Assembly (NCBI GenBank): GCA_018340375.1
Contig: JAFFJZ010000003.1
Coordinates: 22,258,001-22,322,000, forward strand
From: Gonatopus flavifemur
Lineage: Eukaryota; Arthropoda; Insecta; Hymenoptera; Dryinidae
Reading direction: 5' to 3'
Length of the DNA stretch: 64,000 nt
A model generated the notes under the pieces. That model was not told the DNA's origin, searched no databases, and worked only from the letters and a program-made list of their open reading frames with translations. This document shows, in pieces, positions 48,654 to 59,584 of this stretch. The stretch's first letter is position 1; every line of letters begins with the position of its first letter. The position numbers and the translations under genes were made by a program.

Positions 48654-49859
48654 CCCAGAGAAAAAAGATTAAATCTACCCATGTGTGTATGGAACAATGG
48701 TTCAATCATGGAACAAGCCTGGCATAAGACCTGCCGAGACTAGTCTTGAACAATTCAATAAACTTGGCCTAGGCTTGGGAATGATAAGATCAGGACAAGC
48801 TTGGGCCAATGGTTCGTTCCAGCCTAGTCCAAATGATTCGCCAAGCATCAATCAATTCTTCTTTCATCATAGATACTGATGGGAAGAGTAATTTGATCCA
48901 TATTTCAGTTCAAAGTTCTCCCTCGGAATACCGTACATGAATCATCTTAAAACGATGGATTGAATGTGCCTTGGCAGTCTTGACTGGGACGAGCTTGGGT
49001 TTTTTCCAGTCTTGTTAATCCCTGCATGGGAAAGACATCTTGAAATCCTGTAGAGAGCTTTTCAAGATCAGTTGATTTCCGTGTATGATCACCTTAAAAG
49101 TAGCCTGTTACCATTGAGTCAAGTTTTATTCTTATTTAGATCAAATATATCTACATTAGTGTGTGAAACTGGAGTGTGGGGCCAATCATGGGGAGGAGAT
49201 TGGACTGGTCTTGACCCGATAGTTCTGTACAAGTCTTTATCCATTGTGAACTTGGAATTCGGTCACTCATTGAAAACACTGTGCCACTTATGTGGACAAC
49301 ATTGGCTTGAATAATCATCTCAACGAAAGCTTGAATTTTACGCTTAAGCCAAGCTTGTACCAAGTGCAATGGCCATTCCAAAGATACAAACAAATGTCCC
49401 ATGTCTAACTATCCACTGGAAACAGGAGGACAATCATGGAACCAATCATCATGGGTCCAATTATTTTTAACGGAGGTTTGTTCCTGATACACGTGCCAAT
49501 CCAGGGACAAGCATGGGTTTTTTCCCAGTCCTTTCAATACCAGCATGGGTGATGAGATCTAAGTAGATCTCATCAGATCTAAATTTTGGCAAAAATCTCC
49601 ACAAATCTGTTCATATCTACTCACATCTGGACATCTCAACTTGAGCAACAATCTTTGGAGTTTTCTGATATCCACTTACTCCCAAAGATTTCAATTTTGC
49701 AGGCAATCCAAAAAAATATAGGAAAATTCAAAAAGATTTCTGGAGATCTCTGTGGACCTCCGTAGATCTTTTTTTGCCAAAATGTATATCTGAAGAGATC
49801 TACATATATCTCAAGAGACCTGCTTAGATTTCAGTAAATGTAATCTTTTTTTCTCGGGT
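48654..49859. mobile_element. AGATCT-word element split by an insertion
   Basis: The left piece 48654-48677 (CCCAGAGAAAAAAGATTAAA) and the right piece 49551-49859 (GATGAGATCTAAGTAGATC to TTTTTTTCTCGGG) together match the intact copy at 21994-22291 from end to end. Shared internal stretches include CAAAAATCTCCACAAATCTG and TTCATATCTACTCACATCTG. About 870 unrelated bases interrupt it. Confidence 0.75.
48678..49550. mobile_element. CCCATG...CATGGG insert made of CAAGCTTGG words
   Basis: The insert begins CCCATGTGTGTATGG and ends CAGCATGGG. A second CTGCATGGG end occurs near 49022, so two units may be joined. Words include GGAACAAGCCTGGC, CAAGCTTGGGCC and GGTTTTTTCCAGTC (twice, as GGTTTTTTCCCAGTC at 49518). 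The insertion is shown by comparison with the uninterrupted relative at 21994. It is non-coding. Confidence 0.65.
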
Positions 49860-49869
49860 CATGTGAAAA

Positions 49870-51430
49870 ACAATTACACATATTCATATTGTGTATGGAA
49901 GTAACATTGGTCCTCTCTTAAAATAACATTGATAGTTTTTAGATGCCCATTTGCATAGACAATTCATGTCCATCTTAAACCCACTTGGTCTAATTTTTTT
50001 ACATGAACTGATCAATTCGTTTGACGAGAATATCATGTTGTTCATTAACAGTAATGAAACAAAACTCACCACCTAGATCCTTGAGATTAAGTTGTGCGAT
50101 AATTCATTAAAAGTTTTGAATGAAAATAACAATTCTCTAAGTTGATAAAATGCGAATGTACCATGACATAATTCGAATCTCCGCACACAATTTATAAATC
50201 ATACGATGTCTGGATTTCAATATATCAGGATTTGTGAAACTCTTCTTATTTGACTTCCATTCGAGGCAGCATGTCAAACGTGCCTCACCCTCAAAGTTGG
50301 CTGGTATATACTTATGATGTTGGAATATATCTCTAAAAGATTCTCTTTGAACTGTGTTATCTTATTTTGATCTATCTGGTATGAGAACGCTCGACTCGTC
50401 ATTCTGGCCGCAACATGAATTATATACTGAAATTCAACGTTATTGTAATTTACACCCAGTCACCGTTACTTCAATTCTTTTGCGAATTTGGACGATTTGA
50501 AGAATCGTTTATTCCGTAGGTAACGTTTTAATTCTATCTCGTGTAAACTTGATCAATTTGTATGATTATACCGTAGAGAAAATTGGTCTAAGGCCACTCT
50601 TGAATTTCCCTGTAATCCATAGTGCTTTCTCGAAGAAAAATCCTTTTTATCAGAATCGAGGAATTTTTACAATTGTCGTTATTCGTTCACAATTTACTGG
50701 AAAATTCAGCTCGAGAATTCATTAGAAAGAAAAGTGATTTCAAATATATATCATATAAAATAGTCGAGACGAACGTCAGGTAGCTAAAAATCTTTTATCA
50801 ATTATTCCCAACAAAAGTTGATCAGCTTTTATGAAGCACATCAAATCAATTCGATTTGCTGCAGCTTATCCATTAATTTCTGTATGCAATTATATGTGGA
50901 ATTGAGACTCCAAGTATCATTTATCACACAAAAGAGGTTTGACCATAACTTGGTCAAAGGAAGAGATCTAGAAAAAAGAAGTAACGTTCACTTGTCATCC
51001 TGAAAACCTTACCAGGGACTAGCGAGAGTTTGTCGCCAGCGAGAAGCTCGAAAGGGCTTGGGGAGTGCCGATATAACACTTGCTCAGGCAGATAACATAG
51101 CACCTATAATATGCGAAACAGGGAACTGTGTCAAGTCGTATTTTTATTTGTAGGGCATAAAATTCAAATTCCGTGATAGGAATAGCAGAAGTTGCCAATC
51201 CCCATAATAATCCACAGGGATACTACGTGATGATATACTCGGTAATATTTCACATCATCCCATCAACGAATTAGATATTCTCCCACGTGCGCACAAATAT
51301 TCAATGAATTTTAACCTTCTCCTGGAGCAGAATTGGTGAACATGGGCTAAAAATGAGCTGAAATTGGTTCAATGTTTATGCCCACAAAGCGTAAACAGTA
51401 CCGAAAGTTCTCAAAATGTTTTAAAAACGT
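49870..51430. other. No gene recognised
   Basis: AT-rich. Short frames only. Confidence 0.45.
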
Positions 51431-51432
51431 GT

Positions 51433-51550
51433 TACCCTTACAGCACACCCACCGATGTCCACGGAGCAATCTCCGTGGAGGCGAGGTGGATAAAAGAGAG
51501 ACGTGGATACAAGGTGGAGGACGGGAAGAGCGACGTGGTCGTTAGGTCGG
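51433..51550. repeat. CCACGTGG-word element, copy 3 (half)
   Basis: Reads CCCTTACAGCACACCCACC, GATGTCCACGGAGCAATC, GGCGAGGTGGATAAAAGAG and CGTGGATACAAGGTGG, matching one arm of 23325-23557. The opposite arm is missing. Confidence 0.6.
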
Positions 51551-51618
51551 ACATTCGTTCAATGTGCTGGGAAACACGTTTTGGGGACATTTTTTACATA
51601 TGCTATGGTACGTTTTCA

Positions 51619-51917
51619 CCCAATCAGAAAAACCCGAATAATGCCAATGTTGACAACAGGTGCAGTACAGTGCCAGTATTGGGTCTTCAACACTTGGTCA
51701 ACACGTACGGGATCAGTACTGGATATATAGAAATAAAGTACTATGCCTGTACTGATAAACCAGTACTGAGAGCTCAACGCCGGCCAGGTACTGATCCGGT
51801 ACAGGCACTGCACTGATCGCGAATAATAGTATTAGTACTCAATCTCCAGTACAGAAAAACTTTATCATCCCAGAAAGTACTGGTGCAGTACTGCGTCTGT
51901 AGTAAATTTCTGGTTTG
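51619..51917 (+). mobile_element. CAGTACTG-word element, copy 1
   Basis: Left end CCCAATCAGAAAAACC. The right end AAATTTCTGGTTTGG is its imperfect inverse. The interior is filled with GCAGTACTG, CCAGTACTG, GGTACTGATCCGG and TTAGTACTC words. Its right half is collinear with 63648-63817. The overlapping 150-codon open frame is an artefact of the array. Confidence 0.7.
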
Positions 51918-51997
51918 GCAGAACGTTCTCGAAACGTTATAAGGAAACCAAGTTTTTTATCTCTAACCTATATAAATGTATATTCATAGTTTCACTA

Positions 51998-52095
51998 TCC
52001 CAAGAGAACACAAACCTTCAGGAACGTTCATTGAATGTTTCTGGATGTTCGCAAACGTTCCTCCAATGTTCCTGGAGATTTTTGTTCTCTTGGGG
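51998..52095. mobile_element. TCCCAAGAGAAC short element with GAACGTTC words
   Basis: Ends TCCCAAGAGAACACAAAC and TTTTTGTTCTCTTGGGG are inverted, with TA outside both. The interior has GGAACGTTCATTGAATGTTT and AAACGTTCCTCCAATGTTCC. Similar words occur before it (51915-51940) and at 52430-52500. Confidence 0.7.
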
Positions 52096-52539
52096 TAGCA
52101 CCCAAAGTATCAGACAACCATAAAAATATGTTCTGTATTGAATATTCGAAAAGATTTTCATTTCAAAATATTAAGATTTATATAACATCAAAATTGACGA
52201 AAAACCAAATTTCACTACATGCAATTTATTGAAGAGATGTGAACGTAATTTATCGAATCTATCGATGCAGGCTCCACCGCAGTTCATTTACATCTCTTCC
52301 GAATGAAGAATATCAAGAGATCTCGCACAATTTTGATCATTAACAAATTATCATTCTAAATGTCTCATAAATATTCCATGAAAACCCAAATGAGACTACA
52401 CCGAACATTAGCGCATCCCTAGTACGCACATGCGATGTTCCCTGAACATCCCAAAACATTTTTAGAACATTCCAATGTTTCAGAAGACGTTACAAAGATG
52501 TCGATAGTACCTCCCGGTGCTGTATTGGGGAGGGAGGGA

Positions 52540-52549
52540 GGGGGGGGGG
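52540..52549. repeat. Poly-G run
   Basis: Ten G preceded by AGGGAGGGA, so about 20 bases that could form a G-rich structure. Confidence 0.8.
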
Positions 52550-52924
52550 TCATTCAACATGTTCAAAACATTCTCTGCTGTTTATTGAAAAAAGTATGGT
52601 GCTTATGAGGATACGGTATGGGACAGACAAATATTCTAAAGCGGAAATCGGCAATAATGATTAGCGCTTCGCACGAGACTTGCGTCAAAGAAAGATAAAA
52701 TAATTCCCAACAATTATCCCAATCTCTTGAAATATCAAGATGATCGGGTATTGTTAGGAAATTGGTGCGTGTTCGGTTACTGGAACATCTACCTTGTAGA
52801 AAAGAGTTATTCTGAAACCACTCGGGATATCTTTGATAAGATTGCATCAACATTTTCGCAATGTAACCGCTGTGAAGGTTGTCACAAAAAGTCCAAGAAT
52901 AAGTACGTCACAAGTTTTTCACTA

Positions 52925-53548
52925 CCCAGTAAACACACGCACGTTTTAAAAACGTCATAAACAATCGATAACCACACGTTGTGAATTAGTAATATTCTTG
53001 CGTTGATTCAACGTAAAAATGTTGCAGCAGATCACGTGTTTTTCAACCATAAAATAACGTCATATCAACGGTTTGAACATCGTTTAAAAGACGTTGAATA
53101 TTGGTGTCCTAATGATGGATCTAAAACGTGAATTGAATCCAACAAATTATTTTGAAAACTTTTCATTCAATATCGAGAACAATAGTATTTCTGAGTATCA
53201 CAGAATTTGGAAAGTATGCTAGACTATTTACTATCTTGCTCTTTGTTGAAATTTTAACCATTGTTTGAGTTCGTTTGACATTTTTAGCAGAATATCTTCA
53301 ATTGAAGTTCAAACACAAGGTGTTATAAACACATTTAAACCCGTTCAAACCATGTTTTTTGAGGACGTCGTTTGATGGTTATTTTTGAATATTAGTTTAA
53401 ATTACACGTCATCAAAACGTAAATTCCTAGTCGTCTAATTCCCTATCAAATTTCAACTAAAAATCAACGTTATGAAATCAACGACTAACGTCCGTTTGAC
53501 AGTTTAACGTTCTTTCAACGTTGAAATAACGTGTGTGTGTTTATTGGG
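52925..53548. mobile_element. CCCAGTAAACACACGC element with AACGTTGAA words, TA-flanked
   Basis: Ends CCCAGTAAACACACGCACG and GTGTGTGTGTTTATTGGG are inverted, and TA lies outside both (52923-52924 and 53549-53550). The interior is a long series of AACGTT, AACGTC and CAACGTTGAAA-like words, with a non-repetitive middle (about 53130-53280). It is non-coding and is the largest complete element of this class in the window. Confidence 0.75.
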
Positions 53549-53995
53549 TAAGAGCTTATTTTTACAACCTTGTGTGAAGCTTTTCACAACATTTGCGATG
53601 TAAACATTGTAATCGGTGAGTCATGAACAGGCGAATGACAAAAACAATTACCTTGTGAAATTCACAATCTAAAGTCGCTAAGCGCATCATCCTTGTTTTA
53701 TGGAAAGAAATTTAAAGTACTGTTTTTATCGTGTGTCCACGGAGAAAAATATATGGGATTGATTACCGATCATTCTGGCTTTCATCGCAATTTTAGGATA
53801 TAAATTGAGTGATGGCGTTACGATCTCATGATCGTCCCTATGTTGAATTTTATTTTCATGGTAAGGTGAATAGTACTCATTACAATTTTGGGATTCCTGT
53901 TACTACTCAAATCATTATTCTTCCTTGTAATTGTTATCGTATACTTTTGTTCGTGTATCCCATCGATTCGTAGATTGTCAACACTGTACTCCATA

Positions 53996-54392
53996 CACGG
54001 AGAAAAAGAGATACTAATGGGTATGAGAAATATTATACGGGTTAGTATATGAGGACAAGCATCTAGATTATACCCCTGAGATACTACACTGTCAGAAATA
54101 TCTGGAAGTTTTTTTCAATTACGTACATGAAATCAGGTTCATATACATTCTGCATTAAATTTAATGTACAAAAACATGAAAAAACTATAGATTATGCTAT
54201 AGTTTACATTAAATTTCATGTAAAATGTGCATGAAACTGAATTCATGTACGTACTTGAAAAAAAGTGTAGTCTTTAATAACTTTTCATTACTCCTCATGA
54301 TCTGGATTATACTCCTGAGCATATGGATATTAGGGACTAGGAACAATTGATATAATCCAGATGCTTGTCATTGGTATCTGTTTTTATCCGTG
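53996..54392. mobile_element. CACGGAGAAAAAG element, outer shell
   Basis: Ends CACGGAGAAAAAGAGATAC and GGTATCTGTTTTTATCCGTG are inverted, with TA on both sides. Inner mirrored words are GACAAGCATCTAGATTATAC and TATAATCCAGATGCTTGTC. It is interrupted by the element at 54087-54267. Confidence 0.75.
54087..54267. mobile_element. CACTGTCAG element nested in the outer shell
   Basis: Ends CACTGTCAG and TTGAAAAAAAGTG. Arms ACGTACATGAAATCAGGTTC and TAAATTTAATGTA are mirrored across a short centre. TA lies on both sides (54085-54086 and 54268-54269), inside the outer element. It is non-coding. Confidence 0.75.
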
Positions 54393-54469
54393 TATGCTGT
54401 CACATAGTTTCCACAACCCAAGTAGCAACCGAAAGTTGTAAATACACTATGAACAATGTGATACTTCCC

Positions 54470-54815
54470 AGGCAAGTCATACCAAGACTGACAATTGGAC
54501 CATGACCGGCGTAAAACTTGGTATGCCAAGTCTCGTTAGCCTAGTCTTGACCAATGCTTGGCCCACCGTAGCTGACTAAGCGTTCATAGAGCCTTAGATA
54601 CCAATGATAGGACCTAGCATATTTTGCCGTGTTTCATTCAATTTCTGTTGACCAAGTCTCGACTGATGCTTGGCCCGTCGCAGCTCACCAACCCTCAATA
54701 GCTACTCAGACATCAATGCTAGGATTAAGCATATTCCGCTGCGTTTGATTTATTTTTCGTCAACCAAGCTTTAATCGACACTTGGCTCGCCGTGAGCCTA
54801 GATATAGCCACATGA
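54470..54815. repeat. Tandem repeat, unit about 111 bp, of TTGACCAATGCTTGGCCC type
   Basis: Units begin near 54544, 54655 and 54767 (AGTCTTGACCAATGCTTGG, AGTCTCGACTGATGCTTGG, AGCTTTAATCGACACTTGG). Each full unit carries GCATATTYYGCYGYGTTT-like sequence and ends GTTGACCA or GTCAACCA. Two full units and a partial third are present. It shares vocabulary with the CAAGCTTGG arrays. Confidence 0.7.
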
Positions 54816-54895
54816 CGTGGACTTTCAGAAACTCGAAAGATTGTACGCATGTATGTTCGTCAGCCCAAATACGGGTATCCTCCTCTCAACGTCTT

Positions 54896-54981
54896 CCCAG
54901 ATAGCACAAGAGCCCTAAAAGAGTTCTCTATGAATCCATTCCATTAATTCTGAACTTTTTTAGAACTCTTGTGCTATCCAG
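54896..54981. mobile_element. CCCAGATAGCACAAGAG short foldback
   Basis: CCCAGATAGCACAAGAGCCC is mirrored by GAACTCTTGTGCTATCCAG. The loop contains AAAGAGTTC / GAACTTTTTTAG. At under 90 bases it is the smallest complete member of its class here. Confidence 0.65.
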
Positions 54982-55139
54982 ACTAAAGTGACTGTGTCGA
55001 AATCGAATATTCCGAAATTTCATGTGTCGGAATATATTATATTCAATCAAGCTTGGATGCCAATAAGAAAACTATCCTATTCGTTCACTAGTATCGATTC
55101 AAAACATGAAACCAATATTAAATCTTGATATTGAAACAA

Positions 55140-55262
55140 GCTTGAATGCCAAGCGTTGAACATTGTTATCATCCCAAACATTAATCTAATGCGGTGCCAA
55201 TGTTGGCTAACATTGGCTCAAGCTTGGTACATTTGTCAACGCATACCTGGGTTCTACTGGAT
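55140..55262. repeat. CAAGCTTGG-word fragment
   Basis: Short block with AAGCTTGAATGCCAAGC, AATGTTGGCTAACATTGGC and CAAGCTTGGTAC. Confidence 0.45.
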
Positions 55263-55269
55263 TTGGAAG

Positions 55270-58200
55270 AACACGGCTTCTTCAATAGCAGCATTACAGT
55301 TGGTAATGAAAAATTCGTCTGAATCTAGTTTAATGATTGCAAAATACTCCAAATTAGAGAGAAACAAAAGATTCAGATATCCTCATTCAAGTACAATATA
55401 CAAATCATAGAAGTGTCACTTTGTACCTCACTCTCCCTTCCCCGTGAAACAAAGTAAGTTCTCAATCAGATTCACGAGTCAAAAATAACGAAAATTACAT
55501 GAAATAGTTTTCAACCTTTTTGATCCTTTAAAAATTACAGCCAAAAAATTCTTTGCATTCGTATAATATCGTATCAATCCGATCCATCATAAAAATCCAT
55601 TACTTCGTTCTTTATTTCAAAACTAGGTCTCGTATTACGAAATCGCTCCTGCACATGCAAATGTTCAGCGGAATCTTACAACCAACGCTCAAGACAAATA
55701 CATCTCGAAGAAGAAAAAGAAGAACAGAAAATACAATCCAAGTAGTCAGAGAATCTCACAAAATTCGAAAATCTTGAATTTCTCATATTTTGTATAAATA
55801 TTGATACACATTCAGGATAAAATCACAATCGGTGGAAGTATTGAATTTGACAGGAAAACAGAGTATAATACCTCTCATTTATTATTTTTGTAATTCTTAT
55901 CATTCTTCCACTCGAAGAGGTTACCCGATTGTTCTGGAAGTAAAATGATATAAGGTAAAAAGCAAAACAGAAGAGTCGGAGTTGGTTGTAGTTGTTTGTG
56001 GTCAACGACCGACACCGTTTTCGCTCGTTCTCCTCGTTTGTAAGTAGTCATATTGGATTTGGGCGCACGTACATATATTTACGTATGTGTTGGTTGGGCG
56101 TTTACTCGACCGTTGGCGGTTGGTAAAAGATCTCGAATGCTTAAACAAGATTGCTCTATACGTTTCAGGAAAGATGACGAAAATATACTACCAGTTAAGG
56201 AGCACGGTCAATGACCCACCTATCGTACGTGCTAACTTTTTTACCGCACACGATCGGGTACTATACACAATTACTAGAACACAAAAAGTGTCACGTGAGT
56301 ATGTAATTGTAACATATCATGGAAATTAGTCAAGAGAAAAAGGGAAAAAATTTATAAATCAGTAAAATAGAAAGTGATCTGTTCGTCATGTTGTAAGAAA
56401 AATCTCAGTTGATGAATGAAAATAGTATCAAATTGATTGAAATTAATGTTTCTATAACTGATGAAGCAGCTCTAAAATTATCCTTTACTATCTTGATAGT
56501 ATTTTAACGAACGGTGACGCTTCGGATGCTTTGATCTCACTCAGGAACATTACAAGTTACGTTTGTTAAAGTATTAGTACGAAGCATCCATCTCTCAGTT
56601 CCTGTGCACTATTTTCGTCACATAGATTTATCATACAGCTACATATATTTCACAAACAGAGAACATGAGTTGATAATTTCATAAATATATCAAGTCATTT
56701 CAAACTCATCAATAGAAATTATCAGCTCTTCTACCACCTATCAAGGTAACTTTACTGTGACACTTTCTGTGAGGATTGTTATTTTCATTGTTCACTCTCT
56801 AAATTCCTTGGAGTGAAAAATCCACCCTTGAAGAGTGAGATTCCACTCTTGAAGATGATTTTTCACTCCAAGAAATTCAGAGAGTAGTGTTAAATAAATG
56901 GATTCCTAGAGAATATACCTACTCTTGGATTTTCATCATCCCACACAGACTCTGATGCAAAATAAATACTGGTATCGTTCTGTCCAAGGAGATCAAAACC
57001 ACAATCAACGCAAAATATTTGTGGATTGAAAGTCATGAATTTATTAAAAGCTCCCCATACGTATACGGTGTCAGCTCCAAAACAACATAATTCTCGTACT
57101 TTGAACGGTTAGACGAAATTATCATGCAGTCTTTCTTTCATGCAAAAATCTGTTTTGACTTGAGAACGTTCCACATATTCGTACGAGAATCCACGTTTTA
57201 TCCAGAAACAATGAGTATTCGTGACGTACTTATTGTATACTAACTTGTCACGTGCACGCTTCATGCGTGCCACATGTCTTTTGGGTTTCAAATAACACGA
57301 CAAAACGGAATTGACAGGAGAACCTCATTGATTCGTGCGTTTAGAGAATTAAAACTCTTCCGCTTCGTGTGAATAAATATACGACGATTCATGAACTTCT
57401 TAGTATGAGAACCAAGAGAATCGTGCGATACTTATGCGAATTAAAGATCCAATTCCACAACCATACGCGCGTAATGTGCCGATTCGTTCGAAATGCATCG
57501 TCTATCAAGTCCGTATTTTCAGAATCTCAATTTATTCTTGTCGAGATGACAATTACTTTATCTTACTGTCAGGTTCGTCTGCAAATTCCCAATAACTTCG
57601 AAATGTCATGAATTTTTCATTTCAGTCCAGTGTATTACAGTTTTTGCTCGTTCCAAGTCTGGAAAGCGACAAAGAGCTATGCGATCTTGTCTGAGATTAA
57701 AAAATTCTAAATCTGGAATATCGTTTCAGAACTACATTTTAAATTCTATTAAAAACCATTCCATCGTGCTCTCTGAGTGATATTATTGCAAGATCGATCC
57801 AAGGAAAGAGAATTGACTCACATCATGACAACAATTCTGAACAATAATCCGTGGATATTCATTCAAATGGTAATAAATAATTTGAATCAGAACAATTAAA
57901 CTATTAATGGTTAATAATGATATGTGATACATAAAGCAAGCGGAATTTGTAGGAAGGCGTGATACAACAGGTCAATTCATGCTTTATTTCATAGGTCTGA
58001 CATGTAATATCGGGTCTTCTTTCAAATTTATATATAAGATTAACGTGGTTTTACCTTGAAACCTAGCTAAATCCGTAGCAATTTGACAATAACGGTTATA
58101 AACTGCACTGATCCATTTTCGCTAACTAATTATGAAGATGATGAGATATATGCGTTATGAACAGCTGAAACAAACATACTCTGTTTATTCAGAGAAAATG

Positions 58201-58500
58201 CCAGGAAATTCAACTATTATTATAGTTTATTATAATAGTTCAACTCATGCAACTATGGGTCATTCCATGTCAGATTGACAATGAGATTTCTGAATATTTT
58301 TGGAATAAATATTTTCGAATCATTTGTTGGAACATAAGAGACACGGATCATTCATTTCCTTTCCTTATTGTGACAGTTTGAAAAAATCCATTTTCTTTCA
58401 AATGCCTGAATCTGGAAAAGCTCTTGACATACAAAATTATTCCCAAGGCATCAAAATTAGGAATTAGGACCCATGAACTGGGTGTACGTGAAGATAATGC
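55270..58500. other. No gene recognised
   Basis: Short frames only. CG-containing sequence at 56000-56130 could be regulatory, but no supporting signals were found. One hairpin at 56793 is listed separately. Confidence 0.4.
56793..56889. repeat. Compact hairpin with CACTCTCT / TTGGAGTGAAAAAT arms
   Basis: CACTCTCTAAATTCCTTGG, then AGTGAAAAATCC and CTTGAAGAGTG are mirrored on the right. Arms of about 45 bases with few mismatches around a tiny loop. It could be a very short MITE or a transcribed hairpin. Confidence 0.65.
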
Positions 58501-58514
58501 AACTTCTTTCTGCG

Positions 58515-58670
58515 CCCCAACAGCACGCTCATCGATGTCCATGTTGCATCTTTGCACATATGCGAGGTAGATAAAAAGGAGATGTAGACACAAAGGCCCG
58601 TGCAGCACCGGACATTTCTACGTTGCCTCAACATTGCCTCTACGTGGATCTTCGTTCATCCAGAACATTG
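58515..58670. repeat. CCACGTGG-word element, copy 4
   Basis: CCCCAACAGCACGCTCATC, GATGTCCATGTTGCATC and GCGAGGTAGATAAAAAGG match the left arm of 23325. CAGCACCGGACATTTCTAC and CTACGTGGATCTTCGTTCATC match 30938-31075 in reverse. Confidence 0.6.
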
Positions 58671-58672
58671 TA

Positions 58673-58920
58673 CACTGAGAGAGAAAAAATCTCAAACCAA
58701 GAAAATATTTGATTGACCGACTCCAATCTAATATTTGTTTCATTCAAAAAAAACTTCTTTCGAACGAAGAAATGACCTACTCAGTTTGAAGCTATATTAC
58801 ATCATGATATCGGAAAAATGTTCTTACCCCAAGTACACATCTTCTAGAGATAAGAAAAGAAAAACATATTTCCAGAATAGGAATATGTTCTTATGATTAG
58901 GCCACTTTTTTCAGTTCATC
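58673..58920. repeat. CACTGAGAGAGAAAAAA element, right end eroded
   Basis: TA then CACTGAGAGAGAAAAAATC starts it. GCCACTTTTTTCAGTTCATC before 58920 may be the worn right terminus. The interior has ATATTTGATTGACC-like words. Confidence 0.45.
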
Positions 58921-59194
58921 TACACTGTTAAAAATTTCTTGAAATTTCATGCACTTTTTATGTACATATGTGAATGAAAATTCAATTTTTGTGAACTGAA
59001 ATAGGAATCCAAATACATGTTATTGAATTTTCAAGTTATTGTGCATGAAAATTGAAATTAATGTTCGGGTGATTGAAAAAACTTAGAAAAATTTAATCCA
59101 GTATAATAACATAATAATATCATTATAATATCATTATGATTTTAATCAAATAATATCCAATGGCATCCAACTGAAAATAACAAAAATGATCCAA

Positions 59195-59335
59195 GCTAGT
59201 TTGGATTTGAAAAAAACAATCTAAAAATGCTCATATCTCAAAAACTAACCTCCAAAAAACGGGAAATTCTTGCATTATGGCTGCAGAATACACCCTTGAA
59301 ATACAATTTTTCTCACTATGGGTCACCCTGTATAC
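59195..59335 (+). repeat. Dispersed repeat D, copy 3
   Basis: Reads CTAGTTTGGATTTGAAAAAA, CTAAAAATGCTCATATCTCA, GGGAAATTCTTGCATTATGG and GAATACACCCTTGAAATAC, ending GGGTCACCCTGTA. CACCCTGTA at this end resembles the CAGGGTG termini of insect mariner-like elements. Confidence 0.65.
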
Positions 59336-59371
59336 TAACGCTTTGACGAAGTTATCCACGTATCCACGTAT

Positions 59372-59460
59372 GCCACGTAGTGGCAGTGGCTTGAGTGATA
59401 GAGCTTTGGCGTCCGGTTCCGACGTCCCGCGTTCACATCTTGTGAAGGTGATCTTTTTTT
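59372..59460 (+). repeat. tRNA-derived SINE-like fragment
   Basis: TGGCTTGAGTGATAGAG resembles an RNA polymerase III box A. CGCGTTCACATCT, 44 bases later, resembles box B, though it is eroded from the GGTTCGANTCC form. Between them AGCTTTGGCGTCCGGTTCCG looks like a tRNA anticodon region, and a T-run follows. Acceptor pairing is not intact, so it is not a functional tRNA gene. Confidence 0.45.
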
Positions 59461-59462
59461 TT

Positions 59463-59584
59463 CAACAATCATGAACATGTGCATGAAATTTAAAGAACTT
59501 GTTATTGAATTTTCAATCATGATTTCTCTCAACAATCAAGAACATGTGCATGAAATTTAAAGAACTGGTTCTTGAATTTTCAAG
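59463..59584. repeat. 67-bp direct duplication
   Basis: CAACAATCATGAACATGTGC through to TTGAATTTTCAA is repeated 67 bases later with few changes. Confidence 0.85.

Noticed and set aside
51364..51816. 150-codon plus-strand open frame
   Set aside because: It crosses two repeat elements (CCACGTGG and CAGTACTG word arrays), so its openness reflects repeat composition.
52925..53548. LTR retrotransposon
   Set aside because: The ends are inverted, not direct, and begin CCCAGTAAAC instead of TG...CA. No gag or pol sequence is present.
59372..59460. Functional tRNA gene
   Set aside because: Box B is eroded and the acceptor stem does not pair. It is better read as a SINE or tRNA relic.
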